This document shows, in pieces, positions 33,546-42,326 of a stretch of DNA of 64,000 nucleotides. Within the stretch, counting starts at the first letter, position 1. Every line of letters begins with the position of its first letter. Source of the DNA: IDS-8 sp964607425. GTDB lineage: Bacteria > Pseudomonadota > Gammaproteobacteria > Steroidobacterales > Woeseiaceae. Below the pieces are notes generated by a model. That model was given only the letters and a program-made list of their open reading frames with translations. It made no database searches and was not told where the DNA came from. Position numbers and translations under genes: made by a program. The stretch spans positions 1 through 64,000 of the forward strand of contig CAZSKQ010000002.1 of NCBI GenBank assembly GCA_964607425.1. Reading direction: 5' to 3'.

Positions 33546-34600
33546 GGCGTTGCCGGCGCAATCAGGCCCGCCGTCTCCGGCAGCGACCACAGGCGGTTCA
33601 TCCACTGCACGGCGCCGCCCGCCGCTCCCTTGACCAGGTTGTCGATAGCCGACATCACGACAACGGTCCCGTTGTCCGCCGCGATACCGACCTGGCCGAG
33701 GTTGCTTCCGACCACGTTCTTGAGTTTCGGAGTGCCGTCGACGACCTGCACGAACTCGGCGTCCGCGTAGTATTCGCAAAACGCCCGGCGAACGGTGTCG
33801 GCTGCTACATCGTCCCGTAGCTGTGCCTGTACCGTGGCGTAAATGCCGCGGGAGAACGGGCCGGACTGCGGAACGAAATGCACGGACACCGGGACACCGG
33901 TCGCGTGCTCCGCCAGGCGCTCGATTTCCGGTGCGTGCCGGTGCGCCAGCGGTTTGTAGGCATAAAGGTTGGAGTGTCTCTCGGGGTGATGGGTACCGGG
34001 CTGTGCCGATCGGCCCGACCCGGTGCTGCCCGTGACGGCGGTAACGAACAAAGGCCCGGTCGACAGCCCGGCGAGCGGCACGATCGCGAGCAGGACGGCG
34101 GTGGTGAAGCACCCCGGATGGCCGACGTGGTCGCTCTCGATACCGTTCAGTTGTTCGGGCAAGCCGCAGGAGAAGCGGTCGAGCAGGTCGGGGGCCGCGT
34201 GAGGGGACTTGTAGACCTGTTCGTATTGCGCCGCCTCCGCGTAGCGGAAATCGGCGGAGCAGTCCACGACGTGGACGTCGAGGTTTCGCTCCGCGGCGGC
34301 CTCGAGTGCGTCGGCGACCAGCGCCGCGGAGGCGCCGTGCGGTGCCGCCGAGAAAAGCGCGAGCTTGCTGCCCCGGTCCAGCGCTTCCAGCCATTCTCCG
34401 GGCTTCGCGAACGCCGTGCCCGCGAACGCTCCCGCGAGGTGCGGGAAGACGGCCCCGACAGGCTCGCCGCCGCGGCTTTCGGATACCGCGGCGCGCAAGT
34501 TGAAGTGGGGATGCACCGCGAGCAAGCGCAGCAGCTCGCCGCCGACGTAGCCCGCCGCGCCGATAACGGCGGCGTTGATTTCCGTGGCCGCTGTGCTCAT
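33536..34600 (-). CDS. argC: N-acetyl-gamma-glutamyl-phosphate reductase
   Basis: 354 residues. NADP-binding AAVIGAAGYVGGELLRLL lies at the N-terminus, the catalytic Cys in VGHPGCFTTAVLLA, and the substrate His in VHFVPQSGPFSRGIY-type context with SNLYAYKPLAHRHAPEI. It reduces N-acetylglutamyl phosphate to the semialdehyde. The ATG overlaps the stop of the P-loop gene (ATGA). Confidence 0.94.
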   Translation of the reverse strand: MSTAATEINAAVIGAAGYVGGELLRLLAVHPHFNLRAAVSESRGGEPVGAVFPHLAGAFAGTAFAKPGEWLEALDRGSKLALFSAAPHGASAALVADALEAAAERNLDVHVVDCSADFRYAEAAQYEQVYKSPHAAPDLLDRFSCGLPEQLNGIESDHVGHPGCFTTAVLLAIVPLAGLSTGPLFVTAVTGSTGSGRSAQPGTHHPERHSNLYAYKPLAHRHAPEIERLAEHATGVPVSVHFVPQSGPFSRGIYATVQAQLRDDVAADTVRRAFCEYYADAEFVQVVDGTPKLKNVVGSNLGQVGIAADNGTVVVMSAIDNLVKGAAGGAVQWMNRLWSLPETAGLIAPATPWI

Positions 34601-35667
34601 GCCCGCACCCTTTGCCGGGTAGCGGCCGGCAAGGCCTCCGCGATCAGATCGCCGAGGGCGCTGCCGCCCGTCAGCGCGTTGATCGCGGGAACCGACGTTC
34701 GCGCGCTGATCTGGCTGATGCCCACGGCGTTGTCCGTCGCGGGGCCGGTGACCACCGCGGGCTCGATCCCGAACTGCTCGCGCAGCAGCTTGCATCCGCC
34801 CCAGGCGGCAACCGGGTCGTTGGCGCACAGCCCCACGACCGTGAATGCGGCCCGAATGCTGGTGTCCGTCAATATGGCTTCGACGCCGTAGGCGCCGAGC
34901 AGTCCGTCGCCCAGCTCGAGCACGATTGCATCGGGCTGCTGTCGCGCGAGCGTATTGAGCAATGACCGGGTAAGGGCCGGCCCGCTGTCCGCGGTCGTCG
35001 TGACGATGCCGAGATCCGAAAAGATCATCGTTTCGCTGGCGCCCGCATCTTCCATCGCGAGGATGTCGCGGCGCAGCGAGACCCCGGTTGCCTTGCACGC
35101 GGCCACCCGCAGGCCGCGGTGGCGAAGGCGCCCGATGATCGCGCAGGCCGCTGCCGTCTTGCCCGAATCCATGCAGGTGCCCGCAAGCGCGACGACCGGC
35201 ACCCCGTGAACGTCGAGAACGCAGTCGGTATCGAGGCTCCCGGCTCCCGCGCGCGCCGGGACGCCGATTCGTTCCGCGAGGTAGGGGAAGTGCAGCACCG
35301 TGCCCAGTACCTCGCAGTCGAACGGCGCTCCGACGTCCGGATTGGCCGAGTCGCAGATGCCGAGCACGCCGCCCATGTTGAGGATCTGCACGGTGGACCC
35401 GACACGGAGCGCTTCCGGCAGGTGGCCCGAATAGCCGCGCAGCGCGTTACGATGACCCAGCGCGCCGACGACGATATCGCCTTGCTTGACGGTCGCCATG
35501 CGACCGCTCGCCAGCTCGAGCTGGTTGTAGCGGCTCTTGTTGTTCAGCACGCGCACGGCGAGCAGCACGCCCTCCTCGCAGGCGATGTCGTCGGAAACGC
35601 GAAGTTCGTGCCCGAGCTTGCTGTGCTGCGCGACGGACGCGACCTTGTCGACGAAAACCGTTCTCAT
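34597..35667 (-). CDS. P-loop protein of unknown function in the arginine operon
   Basis: 356 residues. The N-terminal about 150 residues are beta-rich (KQGDIVVGALGHRNALRGYSG; VQILNMGGVLGICDS). The C-terminal half is a P-loop domain with VALAGTCMDSGKTAAACAI, followed by RVAACKATGVSLRRDIL, reminiscent of the dethiobiotin synthetase / CobQ / MobB superfamily and of DUF1611. It overlaps both argG and argC by four bases, so its product is probably needed for arginine synthesis. The operon contains neither argA nor argE, and this gene sits where Xanthomonas has argE. As I recall, a DUF1611 protein, DgcN, is reported as a glutamate N-acyltransferase. A matching role here is hypothesis only. Confidence 0.6.
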   Translation of the reverse strand: MRTVFVDKVASVAQHSKLGHELRVSDDIACEEGVLLAVRVLNNKSRYNQLELASGRMATVKQGDIVVGALGHRNALRGYSGHLPEALRVGSTVQILNMGGVLGICDSANPDVGAPFDCEVLGTVLHFPYLAERIGVPARAGAGSLDTDCVLDVHGVPVVALAGTCMDSGKTAAACAIIGRLRHRGLRVAACKATGVSLRRDILAMEDAGASETMIFSDLGIVTTTADSGPALTRSLLNTLARQQPDAIVLELGDGLLGAYGVEAILTDTSIRAAFTVVGLCANDPVAAWGGCKLLREQFGIEPAVVTGPATDNAVGISQISARTSVPAINALTGGSALGDLIAEALPAATRQRVRA

Positions 35668-36884
35668 GTTGCTCCTCCCGGCGCGGTGCGCGTCTGCAGC
35701 TGGCCCGCGAGCGACAGGATGCGCGCGTAACCGAGAGCGTCCTTCGGTGTCCACTCACCGGCGGCTTCGCCGTAGACGCCGCGTGTCGCCGCCAGCAGGG
35801 AATGCGGCGAGGTGACGCCGGTGATAAAGAGGTTGCCGGGGCGCAGCGTGAAGCTCACGCTACCGCTCACGCGCGCTTGCGAGGAGATGAGTAGCGCCTC
35901 GACGTCACGGCAGGCGGGGTCGAGCTGGCGGCCCTCGTGGACCAGGTCGCCGTAAACCGCGGCCACCGAGTCCTTGATGCGGCTTTGCGCCGCGGAGAGC
36001 ACCAGCTTTTCGAGCTCTCTGTGCGCGGTGATCAGGACTTCCGCTGCCGGGGCCTCGAACGCGACCCGGCCCTTTGTGCCCAGCACGGTATCGCCGAGGT
36101 GGATGCCGCGCCCGATGGCGTAGCCGCCCGCTATCCGCGCCAGCTTTTCGATCAGTGTCACGGGGTCGAGCGCCTCGCCATCCAGGCTTGTCGGCACGCC
36201 CCGCTCGAAGGTTAGCGAATGTTCGGATGCGGGTAGCGGGTCGCGGAACGCGTCGGCCGACAGCACCCAGGCCTCTTCGGGCAGCGAGTGCTCGGAGGTG
36301 AGTGTCTCGCGGCCCCCGATCGTGATGCCCCACAGGCCGTGGTTGATCGAATAGGCCGAGCCCTGCGGCGGCCGCGGCAGGCCGTGGCGCTCCAGGTACT
36401 CGAGCTGGTCCTCGCGGGCCCAGCGGTTGTCACGCACCGGCGCCAGGATCTCCAGCGACGGATTCAGCGTCCGCAGCGCGACTTCGAAGCGCACCTGGTC
36501 GTTACCCGCGGCCGTGCACCCGTGCGCGACGGTCGCCGCGCCCCGTTCGCCCGCCAGCTTTGCGAGCCACGTGGCTTGCAGGCCGCGTTCGGCGCCGACG
36601 CACAGCGGGTAGAGGTGCCCCCGCCGCACGTTTCCGGCGATGAGGAACCGGAGCACCTCGTCGAAGAACGCCTGCCTGGCATCGATCAGCACGTGCTCGG
36701 CCGCGCCCAGCGCAAGCGCGCGCTCGCGCAGGTCTTCGGCGGCGGCCGCGCTATCGATACCGCCGGTGTCCACGGTGGCGGTGACCACCTCGCGGCCGTA
36801 AGTCTCCTTGAGCCACGGGACGCAGAAGGACGTATCAAGGCCGCCGGAGAACGCGAGAATGATGGGGGATTGTTCGCGGCCCAA
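35664..36884 (-). CDS. argG: Argininosuccinate synthase
   Basis: 406 residues. It has the ATP-pyrophosphatase loop LAFSGGLDTSFCVPWL, GCTAAGNDQVRFE and HGLWGITIGGRETL. It condenses citrulline with aspartate. It starts at TTG (36884) with ACGAGGA about 8 bases upstream, an uncommon start that may limit expression. It follows argR by 29 bases on the same strand, so the repressor gene probably heads the operon. Confidence 0.94.
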   Translation of the reverse strand: MGREQSPIILAFSGGLDTSFCVPWLKETYGREVVTATVDTGGIDSAAAAEDLRERALALGAAEHVLIDARQAFFDEVLRFLIAGNVRRGHLYPLCVGAERGLQATWLAKLAGERGAATVAHGCTAAGNDQVRFEVALRTLNPSLEILAPVRDNRWAREDQLEYLERHGLPRPPQGSAYSINHGLWGITIGGRETLTSEHSLPEEAWVLSADAFRDPLPASEHSLTFERGVPTSLDGEALDPVTLIEKLARIAGGYAIGRGIHLGDTVLGTKGRVAFEAPAAEVLITAHRELEKLVLSAAQSRIKDSVAAVYGDLVHEGRQLDPACRDVEALLISSQARVSGSVSFTLRPGNLFITGVTSPHSLLAATRGVYGEAAGEWTPKDALGYARILSLAGQLQTRTAPGGAT

Positions 36885-36913
36885 GGTCGTTCCTCGTGAT
36901 AAATGGGCAGGGC

Positions 36914-37384
36914 TCAGCCGCGCGCCGTTGCGCGGTTGATGCGTTGGATCAGCGCACGCTGCGCGTGCGCGTCGGGCGTTGCCGTAAAAATCGTGTCATC
37001 GCCGCCGACGTTGCCGACGATCTCGGGCCAGCCGGAGCGGTCCAGCGCCAGCGCGACGCGCTGCGCCGCCCCGATCGCGGTCCGTATCACCAGCAAATTC
37101 GAACCCGCGGGCCGTATGCCGCGCAGCAGGTCCGCAACCTCCGCCACCTCGTCGACCGACTCCGGTGCCGGCCCGGGCAGCTCGTAGCCCGCGGCCGTCT
37201 TGATCGCGCCGAGACCCTTCAGGTCACGGCTGACGCTCGACTGCGTGGCCTCGAAGCCGGCCGACACCAGTGCATCGACCAGGGCCCGCTGCGTCGCGGC
37301 CGGGCCCTGCTCGAGGAGTCGGCGCAGCGCCTCGCGCCGGTCGCTGCGTGTCCGGTTTGGAAGCGGCATTGGAAGGTCTCGCAT
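36914..37384 (-). CDS. argR: Arginine repressor
   Basis: 156 residues. The N-terminal winged helix includes QSSVSRDLKGLGAIK. The C-terminal hexamerisation and arginine-binding domain includes GDDTIFTATPDAHAQ. It represses arginine synthesis genes when arginine is high. The start is uncertain: ATGs at 37396, 37384 and 37369 are in frame. The first lies inside an operator palindrome, so 37384 is preferred. Direct neighbourhood to argG suggests autoregulation together with the operon. Confidence 0.93.
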   Translation of the reverse strand: MRDLPMPLPNRTRSDRREALRRLLEQGPAATQRALVDALVSAGFEATQSSVSRDLKGLGAIKTAAGYELPGPAPESVDEVAEVADLLRGIRPAGSNLLVIRTAIGAAQRVALALDRSGWPEIVGNVGGDDTIFTATPDAHAQRALIQRINRATARG

Positions 37385-37386
37385 AA

Positions 37387-37427
37387 ATATGCGCATATAT
37401 CTATCATGATGCGCATAATAGCGTCAA
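37387..37427 (-). promoter_or_regulatory. argR-argG operon promoter with ATGCGCAT operator palindromes
   Basis: On the minus strand, TTGACG (37427-37422) and TAGATA (37403-37398) are 18 bases apart and form a sigma-70-like promoter just beyond the hisIE stop. Two ATGCGCAT palindromes lie at 37409-37416 (in the spacer) and 37389-37396 (over the expected transcription start; extended ATATGCGCATAT), 20 bases apart. Position and spacing suit a pair of ArgR boxes, although the sequence differs from the E. coli ARG box. Confidence 0.65.
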
Positions 37428-37434
37428 GCGGTAT

Positions 37435-38091
37435 TCAGCGATCCGGCGGCGGCGGCGCCCGCTCCGGGCCACGCCGGTGCCGGGAGGCGAGCGCCTGCGC
37501 GACGTCGGCGAGGGACAGGCCGCGGCTTTCGAGAAGCAGCAGCAGGTGGTACAGGAGATCCGCCGATTCGCTGATGATGCGTGGATCCTCTTCGGCCGCG
37601 GCGGCTAGTGCCACTTCCACGCCTTCCTCGCCGATCTTCTGCGCGATGCGCGAGGGGCCCGCGGCCCACAGGCGCGCGCTGTAGCTGCCTTGCGGCTTGT
37701 CCGCGATCCGGCACGCGATGATCTTCTGCAGCTCGGCGAGGAAAGCCAGTTTCCCGGCAGCGCTGGCGGGCGCGGACGCGAAGCAGGTGGGCGTGCCCGT
37801 GTGGCAGACCGGGCCGCGGGGATGGGCGAGGACCAGCAGGGCGTCGCGGTCGCAATCGGCGCTGACGCTCGCAACGTCCAGGCGATGGCCGGAGGTCTCG
37901 CCCTTTTCCCAGAGCCGCTTGCGCGTACGGCTGTAGAACACCACGCGGCCGCGCGCAAGTGTCTCCGCCAGCGCTTCGCGGTTCATGTAACCGAGCATGA
38001 GGACGGCGCCCGAGAGGGCGTGTTGCACCACGGCGGGGATGAGGCCGCCCGCCTTGGTCCAGTCCAGCTTGTCGATGTCGCAGGCTTGCAT
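37435..38091 (-). CDS. hisIE: Bifunctional phosphoribosyl-AMP cyclohydrolase / phosphoribosyl-ATP pyrophosphatase
   Basis: 218 residues. The N-terminal HisI domain has MNREALAETL, SRTRKRLWEKGETSGH, DCDRDALLVL and CHTGTPTCF, including the metal-binding residues. The C-terminal HisE domain has SYSARLWAAGPSRIAQKIGEE and ESADLLYHLLLLL. It catalyses steps 2 and 3 of histidine synthesis. It is the last gene of the his operon, with no visible terminator before the argR promoter. Confidence 0.96.
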   Translation of the reverse strand: MQACDIDKLDWTKAGGLIPAVVQHALSGAVLMLGYMNREALAETLARGRVVFYSRTRKRLWEKGETSGHRLDVASVSADCDRDALLVLAHPRGPVCHTGTPTCFASAPASAAGKLAFLAELQKIIACRIADKPQGSYSARLWAAGPSRIAQKIGEEGVEVALAAAAEEDPRIISESADLLYHLLLLLESRGLSLADVAQALASRHRRGPERAPPPPDR

Positions 38092-38100
38092 GGTTTCCGG

Positions 38101-38871
38101 TCAGGATGGGCGAACTTCGATACGGCGTTCGCGAAGAAAGGATTTGAGCGCCGCAATATCGATCGCGCCGCTGTGAAAGACGCTGGCGGCCAGCGCGCCG
38201 TCCACGCGCGCGCCGGTGAAAACCTCTGCGAAGTGCTCGGGCGCGCCGGCGCCGCCCGAGGCGATCAGCGGCACGTCGCAGACGGCGCGTACCGCCTGCA
38301 GCTGCGCGAGGTCATAGCCGCTCCGGACGCCGTCGCGGCTCATGCAGTTCAGGACGATCTCGCCGGCGCCGCGGCGCTGGACTTCGCGCGCCCAGTCCAG
38401 GGTGTCGCGTGCGGTATCCCGGCTGCGGTCCGGATCGCCGGTGTACTGGTAGACCCGGTAGCCGTCGGGCGTCGCCTGGCTGTCGATGCCGATCACGACA
38501 CACTGGGCGCCGAAGCGTTCGTTCAAGCGGTCGATCAGCTCCGGGTCCGCCAGCGCCGGGGAGTTGACCGAAATCTTGTCGGCGCCGGCATTGAGCACCT
38601 CCTCTGCCTCGTCGACGGAGCGGATGCCGCCGGCGACGCAGAAGGGGATATCGAGCAACCGCGCTACGCTCGCGATCCAGCTCCGGTCCACGGAGCGGCC
38701 TTCGGGGCTCGCCGTGATGTCATAGAACACGAGCTCATCGGCACCGCTGTCGCGATAGCGGGCGGCGAGCTCGAGTATATCGCCGGCATCGCGATGCCCG
38801 CGAAAGCGCACGCCCTTCACGACCCGCCCGTCGCGCACGTCCAGGCAGGGAATTATGCGTTTGGCAAGAAT
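38101..38871 (-). CDS. hisF: Imidazole glycerol phosphate synthase cyclase subunit, probable ATT start
   Basis: 256-residue beta/alpha barrel: AKRIIPCLDVRDGRVVKG, DELVFYDITAS, CVAGGIRS, ADKISVNSPA and LIASGGAGAPEHF. With HisH it makes imidazole glycerol phosphate. The family start (MLAKRIIPCLDV) aligns with ATT-CTT-GCC here. There is no in-frame ATG, GTG or TTG near it, while GGAGGA lies 9 bases before the ATT at 38871. Initiation at ATT, overlapping the end of hisA, is the best reading; infC is a known ATT-starting gene. Confidence 0.9.
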   Translation of the reverse strand: MLAKRIIPCLDVRDGRVVKGVRFRGHRDAGDILELAARYRDSGADELVFYDITASPEGRSVDRSWIASVARLLDIPFCVAGGIRSVDEAEEVLNAGADKISVNSPALADPELIDRLNERFGAQCVVIGIDSQATPDGYRVYQYTGDPDRSRDTARDTLDWAREVQRRGAGEIVLNCMSRDGVRSGYDLAQLQAVRAVCDVPLIASGGAGAPEHFAEVFTGARVDGALAASVFHSGAIDIAALKSFLRERRIEVRPS

Positions 38872-39593
38872 GGCTGCAGTTCCTCCGGCAGGAAGCGCTC
38901 TTCCAGCAATGCCCGCCCGCTGATGGCGGCCGCCGCGCCCGTGGCGGCCAGGCGGCGCAGGTCCGCGACGTCCCGTACACCGCCCGAGGCCTGCCACCGG
39001 AGTTGCGGGTAACGCCGGACTCCTTCTTTATAGAGGTCCAGGTTAGGTCCCGAGAGGGCGCCGTCGCGGGCGATGTCGGTGCACAGGACGTGTTGCAATC
39101 CGGCGGCGACGTAGTCCTCCAGGGCTTGCCATAACGGCACGCCGGTCGTGTCGCGCCAGCCGTGGATGGCGCAGTGCGGCACGCCGTCCGGCGCCAGGCG
39201 CACATCGAATGCGAGCACGATGGCGTCGGCACCGAAGCGCTGCAGCCACTGTCGGACCTCGGCCGGCCGGCTCAGCGCGGCGCTGCCGATGACGACGCGG
39301 GCGACGCCGGCGCCCAGCATGGCTTCAACGGCGGCCGCGTCGCGCAGGCCGCCGCCCACCTGGAGGCGCACGGTCTCGCGCGCCGCGAGCGCGAGAATCG
39401 TGGCGCGGTTCGCTTGCGCGCCGGCGCGGGCGCCGTCCAGGTCGACCACGTGCAACCAGCTGGCACCCAGTTCGCGATAACGATCCAGAAGCTCCGGCGG
39501 GTCGGTGTCGTAGCGCGTCTCGGCGTCGAAATTGCCTTGATACAGCCGCACACAGCGACCGCCGCGCAGGTCGATGGCGGGGATGAGCAACAT
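38853..39593 (-). CDS. hisA: ProFAR isomerase
   Basis: 246-residue beta/alpha barrel. It starts MLLIPAIDLRGGRCVRL with catalytic Asp8, and has HVVDLDGARAG, LQVGGGLRD, VVIGSAAL, CTDIARDGALSGPNL and WQASGGVRDVADL. It catalyses the fourth step of histidine synthesis. Its 3' end overlaps the proposed hisF start by 19 bases; its start overlaps the hisH stop by one base. Confidence 0.96.
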   Translation of the reverse strand: MLLIPAIDLRGGRCVRLYQGNFDAETRYDTDPPELLDRYRELGASWLHVVDLDGARAGAQANRATILALAARETVRLQVGGGLRDAAAVEAMLGAGVARVVIGSAALSRPAEVRQWLQRFGADAIVLAFDVRLAPDGVPHCAIHGWRDTTGVPLWQALEDYVAAGLQHVLCTDIARDGALSGPNLDLYKEGVRRYPQLRWQASGGVRDVADLRRLAATGAAAAISGRALLEERFLPEELQPFLPNA

Positions 39594-40192
39594 CAGCCGA
39601 GCGCCAGGAAATTCTTCAGCAGCGCGGCACCGGCCGGCCCGGAGCGCTCCGGGTGGAACTGCGCACCGTAGAAATTCCGATGTTCGACGACCGCGGAAAA
39701 CGCGCCGCCGTAGTCCGCACTGGCGAGCGTCTCCCCGCCCACGGGCAGTGCATAGCTGTGGGAAAACCAGGCGTAGCCCTCCTCGCCGATGCCGTCGAGC
39801 AGGCCGTTGGCCCTGAGGCACCGCAGTTGATTCCAGCCCGTGTGGGGTACGGGCCGGCCTTGCCCCGGCAGGAGGTGCCTTGCCGTGCCGGGGATGGCGC
39901 CGAGGCAGGATGCGTTGCGTTCCTCCGATGCCTCGTAGAGCAATTGCATGCCGAGGCAGATCCCCAGCACCGGTTGCGTCAGCGCGGGTATGACGGTGTG
40001 GAGCCGGCGCGCGCGCAAGCGCGCCATGGCATCGGCTGCCGCGCCCACGCCGGGGAGGATGACGTGCGCCGCGGCCCGGATAATCGCGGCGTCGCTCGTG
40101 AGCTCCGCCTTGCAACCCAGCCGTTGCAGCGCGAACTGCAGCGAGGCGATGTTCGCCCCGCCGCTGTCGATGATGACGAGGCCGCCGCTCAC
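39593..40192 (-). CDS. hisH: Imidazole glycerol phosphate synthase glutamine amidotransferase subunit
   Basis: 199-residue class I amidotransferase: VIIDSGGANIASL, ILPGVGAAADAM, the nucleophile in LGICLGMQLLYE, the oxyanion region HTGWNQL and His/Glu in YGAQFHPERSG. It supplies ammonia to HisF. GTG start within the GTGA overlap with hisB. Confidence 0.95.
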   Translation of the reverse strand: MSGGLVIIDSGGANIASLQFALQRLGCKAELTSDAAIIRAAAHVILPGVGAAADAMARLRARRLHTVIPALTQPVLGICLGMQLLYEASEERNASCLGAIPGTARHLLPGQGRPVPHTGWNQLRCLRANGLLDGIGEEGYAWFSHSYALPVGGETLASADYGGAFSAVVEHRNFYGAQFHPERSGPAGAALLKNFLALG

Positions 40193-41259
40193 AGTACGCC
40201 CTTGCTGCTGGGCAGCTCCGTACCCTCGCGCCTTATCGCCTGCCGCAGGGCGCGGCCAAGTCCCTTGAAGCAGGCCTCGATCATGTGGTGAGCGTTCTCC
40301 CCGCGTACCGAGATCTGGATCGCCGCGCTCAGCGCATCGGCGAGCGAGCGGAAGAAATGCGGCACCAGTTCCGTCGGCAGCCCGCCTACTTGCTCGCGGC
40401 TGAAGGTGCCGTCGAAAGTGGAATACGGCCGCCCGGCAAGGTCGAGTGCCACGCGTGCCTGCGCCTCGTCCATCGGCAGCACGAAGCCATAGCGGCCGAT
40501 GCCGCGCTTGTCGCCCAGTGCGCGCTTCAGCGCGGTGCCGAGCGTCAGCGCACTGTCCTCGACGGTGTGGTGCTCGTCCACGTGCAGGTCGCCCCGGGCG
40601 TGCAACTCGAGCGCGAATCCGCCGTGGCGCGCGACCTGCTCGATCATGTGGTCCAGGAAACCGATGCCGGTTTCGACGTGAACCGGGTTTTCCCGATCGA
40701 GATCCACGCTCACCCGAACCTCGGTTTCACGCGTGCTGCGTTCAGCGACGGCGGTGCGCGACCCGTACACGATGCGCCGGGCGACCGCTTCCCAGGTCTC
40801 ATCCGCAGCGCCGTCGAGCCGCACCCGCAGTCCCGTGACCCCGAGGTTCGCGGCGAACTGGAGGTCCGTGTCCCTGTCGCCAACGACAAAGCTCGCATCC
40901 CGGTCGATCGGGTGAGTGTCCAGGTACTCGCGCACCAGCCCGGCTTCCGGTTTGCGGCACTCGCAGCGGTCCTCCGGGAGATGCGGGCAGATGCAGATCG
41001 CTTCGAAATGAATGCCCTGGCTGCCGAGGAGGTCCAGGATGAACTGCTGCGCCGCCCGGAAATCCGCCTCCGGGAACGCCGGCGTGCCGAGGCCGTCCTG
41101 GTTGCTCGCCATCACGAGCGCGAAGCCGGCACGCCGGATCTCGAGCAGCGCCGGAATGACGCCGGGCATCAGCCGGATTTTCTCCAGCCGGTCCACCTGC
41201 TCGTCGTGAGGCTCCTCGACCAGCGTTCCGTCGCGATCGACGAACACTACCTTGTTCAT
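40189..41259 (-). CDS. hisB: Bifunctional histidinol-phosphatase / imidazoleglycerol-phosphate dehydratase
   Basis: 356 residues. The N-terminal HAD phosphatase has VVFVDRDGTLVEEP, MASNQDGLGTP, the zinc ligands CPHLPEDRCECRKP and FVVGDRDTD. The C-terminal dehydratase has GIGFLDHMIEQVARHGG, DLHVDEHHTVEDSALTLG and the metal-binding ENAHHMIEACFK. The fusion is the enterobacterial-type arrangement, also present in Xanthomonadales. Overlaps hisC by ATGA. Confidence 0.96.
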   Translation of the reverse strand: MNKVVFVDRDGTLVEEPHDEQVDRLEKIRLMPGVIPALLEIRRAGFALVMASNQDGLGTPAFPEADFRAAQQFILDLLGSQGIHFEAICICPHLPEDRCECRKPEAGLVREYLDTHPIDRDASFVVGDRDTDLQFAANLGVTGLRVRLDGAADETWEAVARRIVYGSRTAVAERSTRETEVRVSVDLDRENPVHVETGIGFLDHMIEQVARHGGFALELHARGDLHVDEHHTVEDSALTLGTALKRALGDKRGIGRYGFVLPMDEAQARVALDLAGRPYSTFDGTFSREQVGGLPTELVPHFFRSLADALSAAIQISVRGENAHHMIEACFKGLGRALRQAIRREGTELPSSKGVL

Positions 41260-42326
41260 ACCGACTCCAATGCGTGCAGCAGGCGATCGTTCTGTTCCGG
41301 CGTACCGATAGTGACGCGCAAGGCATCGGGCAACTCGGGCTGCCTGCGCACATCGCGCAGCAGCAGTCCCGCGTCGGCTGCCGCCTGCAGGCAGCGCTCG
41401 GCGTCGACGCAGTCCAGCAGCAGGAAGTTCGCCGCGCTTGGCCAGACCTTGCGAACCGGGGCCAGCCGCGCCATCGCCTCGGCGACGCGCCCGCGTTCCT
41501 CCGCGATGGCTTGCACGCGCGCTTCCAGGCCCGCGCGCCGTGACGGCTCGAGTACCGCCAGCGCCGCCTCGATGCTGGGCGAGGGCAGGGCATAAGGCGG
41601 CATCAGCCGGCGCAGGAACTCGACCAAAGCCGGGTCGCCGAGCAGGGCGCCGCAGCGCGCGCCTGCCAGGGCATATGCCTTCGACAGCGTGCGCAAGATC
41701 ACCAGGTTCGGGAACCACGGCAGCCGGCCGGCCATCCCCGGCGTGCCGGAAAATTCGATGTAGGCCTCGTCGACCGCGACGATTGCACGATCGCTCAGCG
41801 CCTCGCACAGGTGCTCGATGACGGCCGGATCGACGAGGTTGCCCGTGGGATTGTTGGGGGAGCAGACGAAGACCACCTTGATGCGCGAATCGCGGGCGCG
41901 CACCCGCTCCGCCACGGCCGCTGCGTCCAGTGAGAACCCCTGCTCCCGCTGCAACGGCATCTCGATCACGGCCGCTCCCTGGATCTTCGCCGCCACTTTG
42001 TACATGCCGAAGGTCGGCGGGCAGACGAGCACCGCGTCGTGACCGGCGCGGCAGAACCCCCTGACCAGCAGGTCGATCGCCTCATCGCTGCCGCGGCCGG
42101 CCAGCACGCATTCGGCGGCCACCCGATACAGCTCGGCCAACCGCGCGATGAGCGCTTCCGGCTGGGGCTCGGGATAACGGTTGAGGCCGCCGGCAAAGTC
42201 ATCGCCCGCGCTGCGCCAGGGCGATTCGTTCGCATGCAGCCGCTCCAGGCCGGGCGCCCAGCGGGCGTGGCGGTAAGGCTGCAGGTCGAGCAGGTCGGGA
42301 CGCGCGAGATCGAGCACCGAGGTCAC
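41256..42326 (-). CDS. hisC: Histidinol-phosphate aminotransferase
   Basis: 356-residue PLP aminotransferase: LHANESPWR, GRGSDEAIDLLVRGFC, CSPNNPTGN, VDEAYIEFSG and the PLP lysine in RTLSKAYALAGARCG. It converts imidazole acetol phosphate to histidinol phosphate with glutamate. GTG start overlapping the hisD stop. Confidence 0.95.
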   Translation of the reverse strand: MTSVLDLARPDLLDLQPYRHARWAPGLERLHANESPWRSAGDDFAGGLNRYPEPQPEALIARLAELYRVAAECVLAGRGSDEAIDLLVRGFCRAGHDAVLVCPPTFGMYKVAAKIQGAAVIEMPLQREQGFSLDAAAVAERVRARDSRIKVVFVCSPNNPTGNLVDPAVIEHLCEALSDRAIVAVDEAYIEFSGTPGMAGRLPWFPNLVILRTLSKAYALAGARCGALLGDPALVEFLRRLMPPYALPSPSIEAALAVLEPSRRAGLEARVQAIAEERGRVAEAMARLAPVRKVWPSAANFLLLDCVDAERCLQAAADAGLLLRDVRRQPELPDALRVTIGTPEQNDRLLHALESV

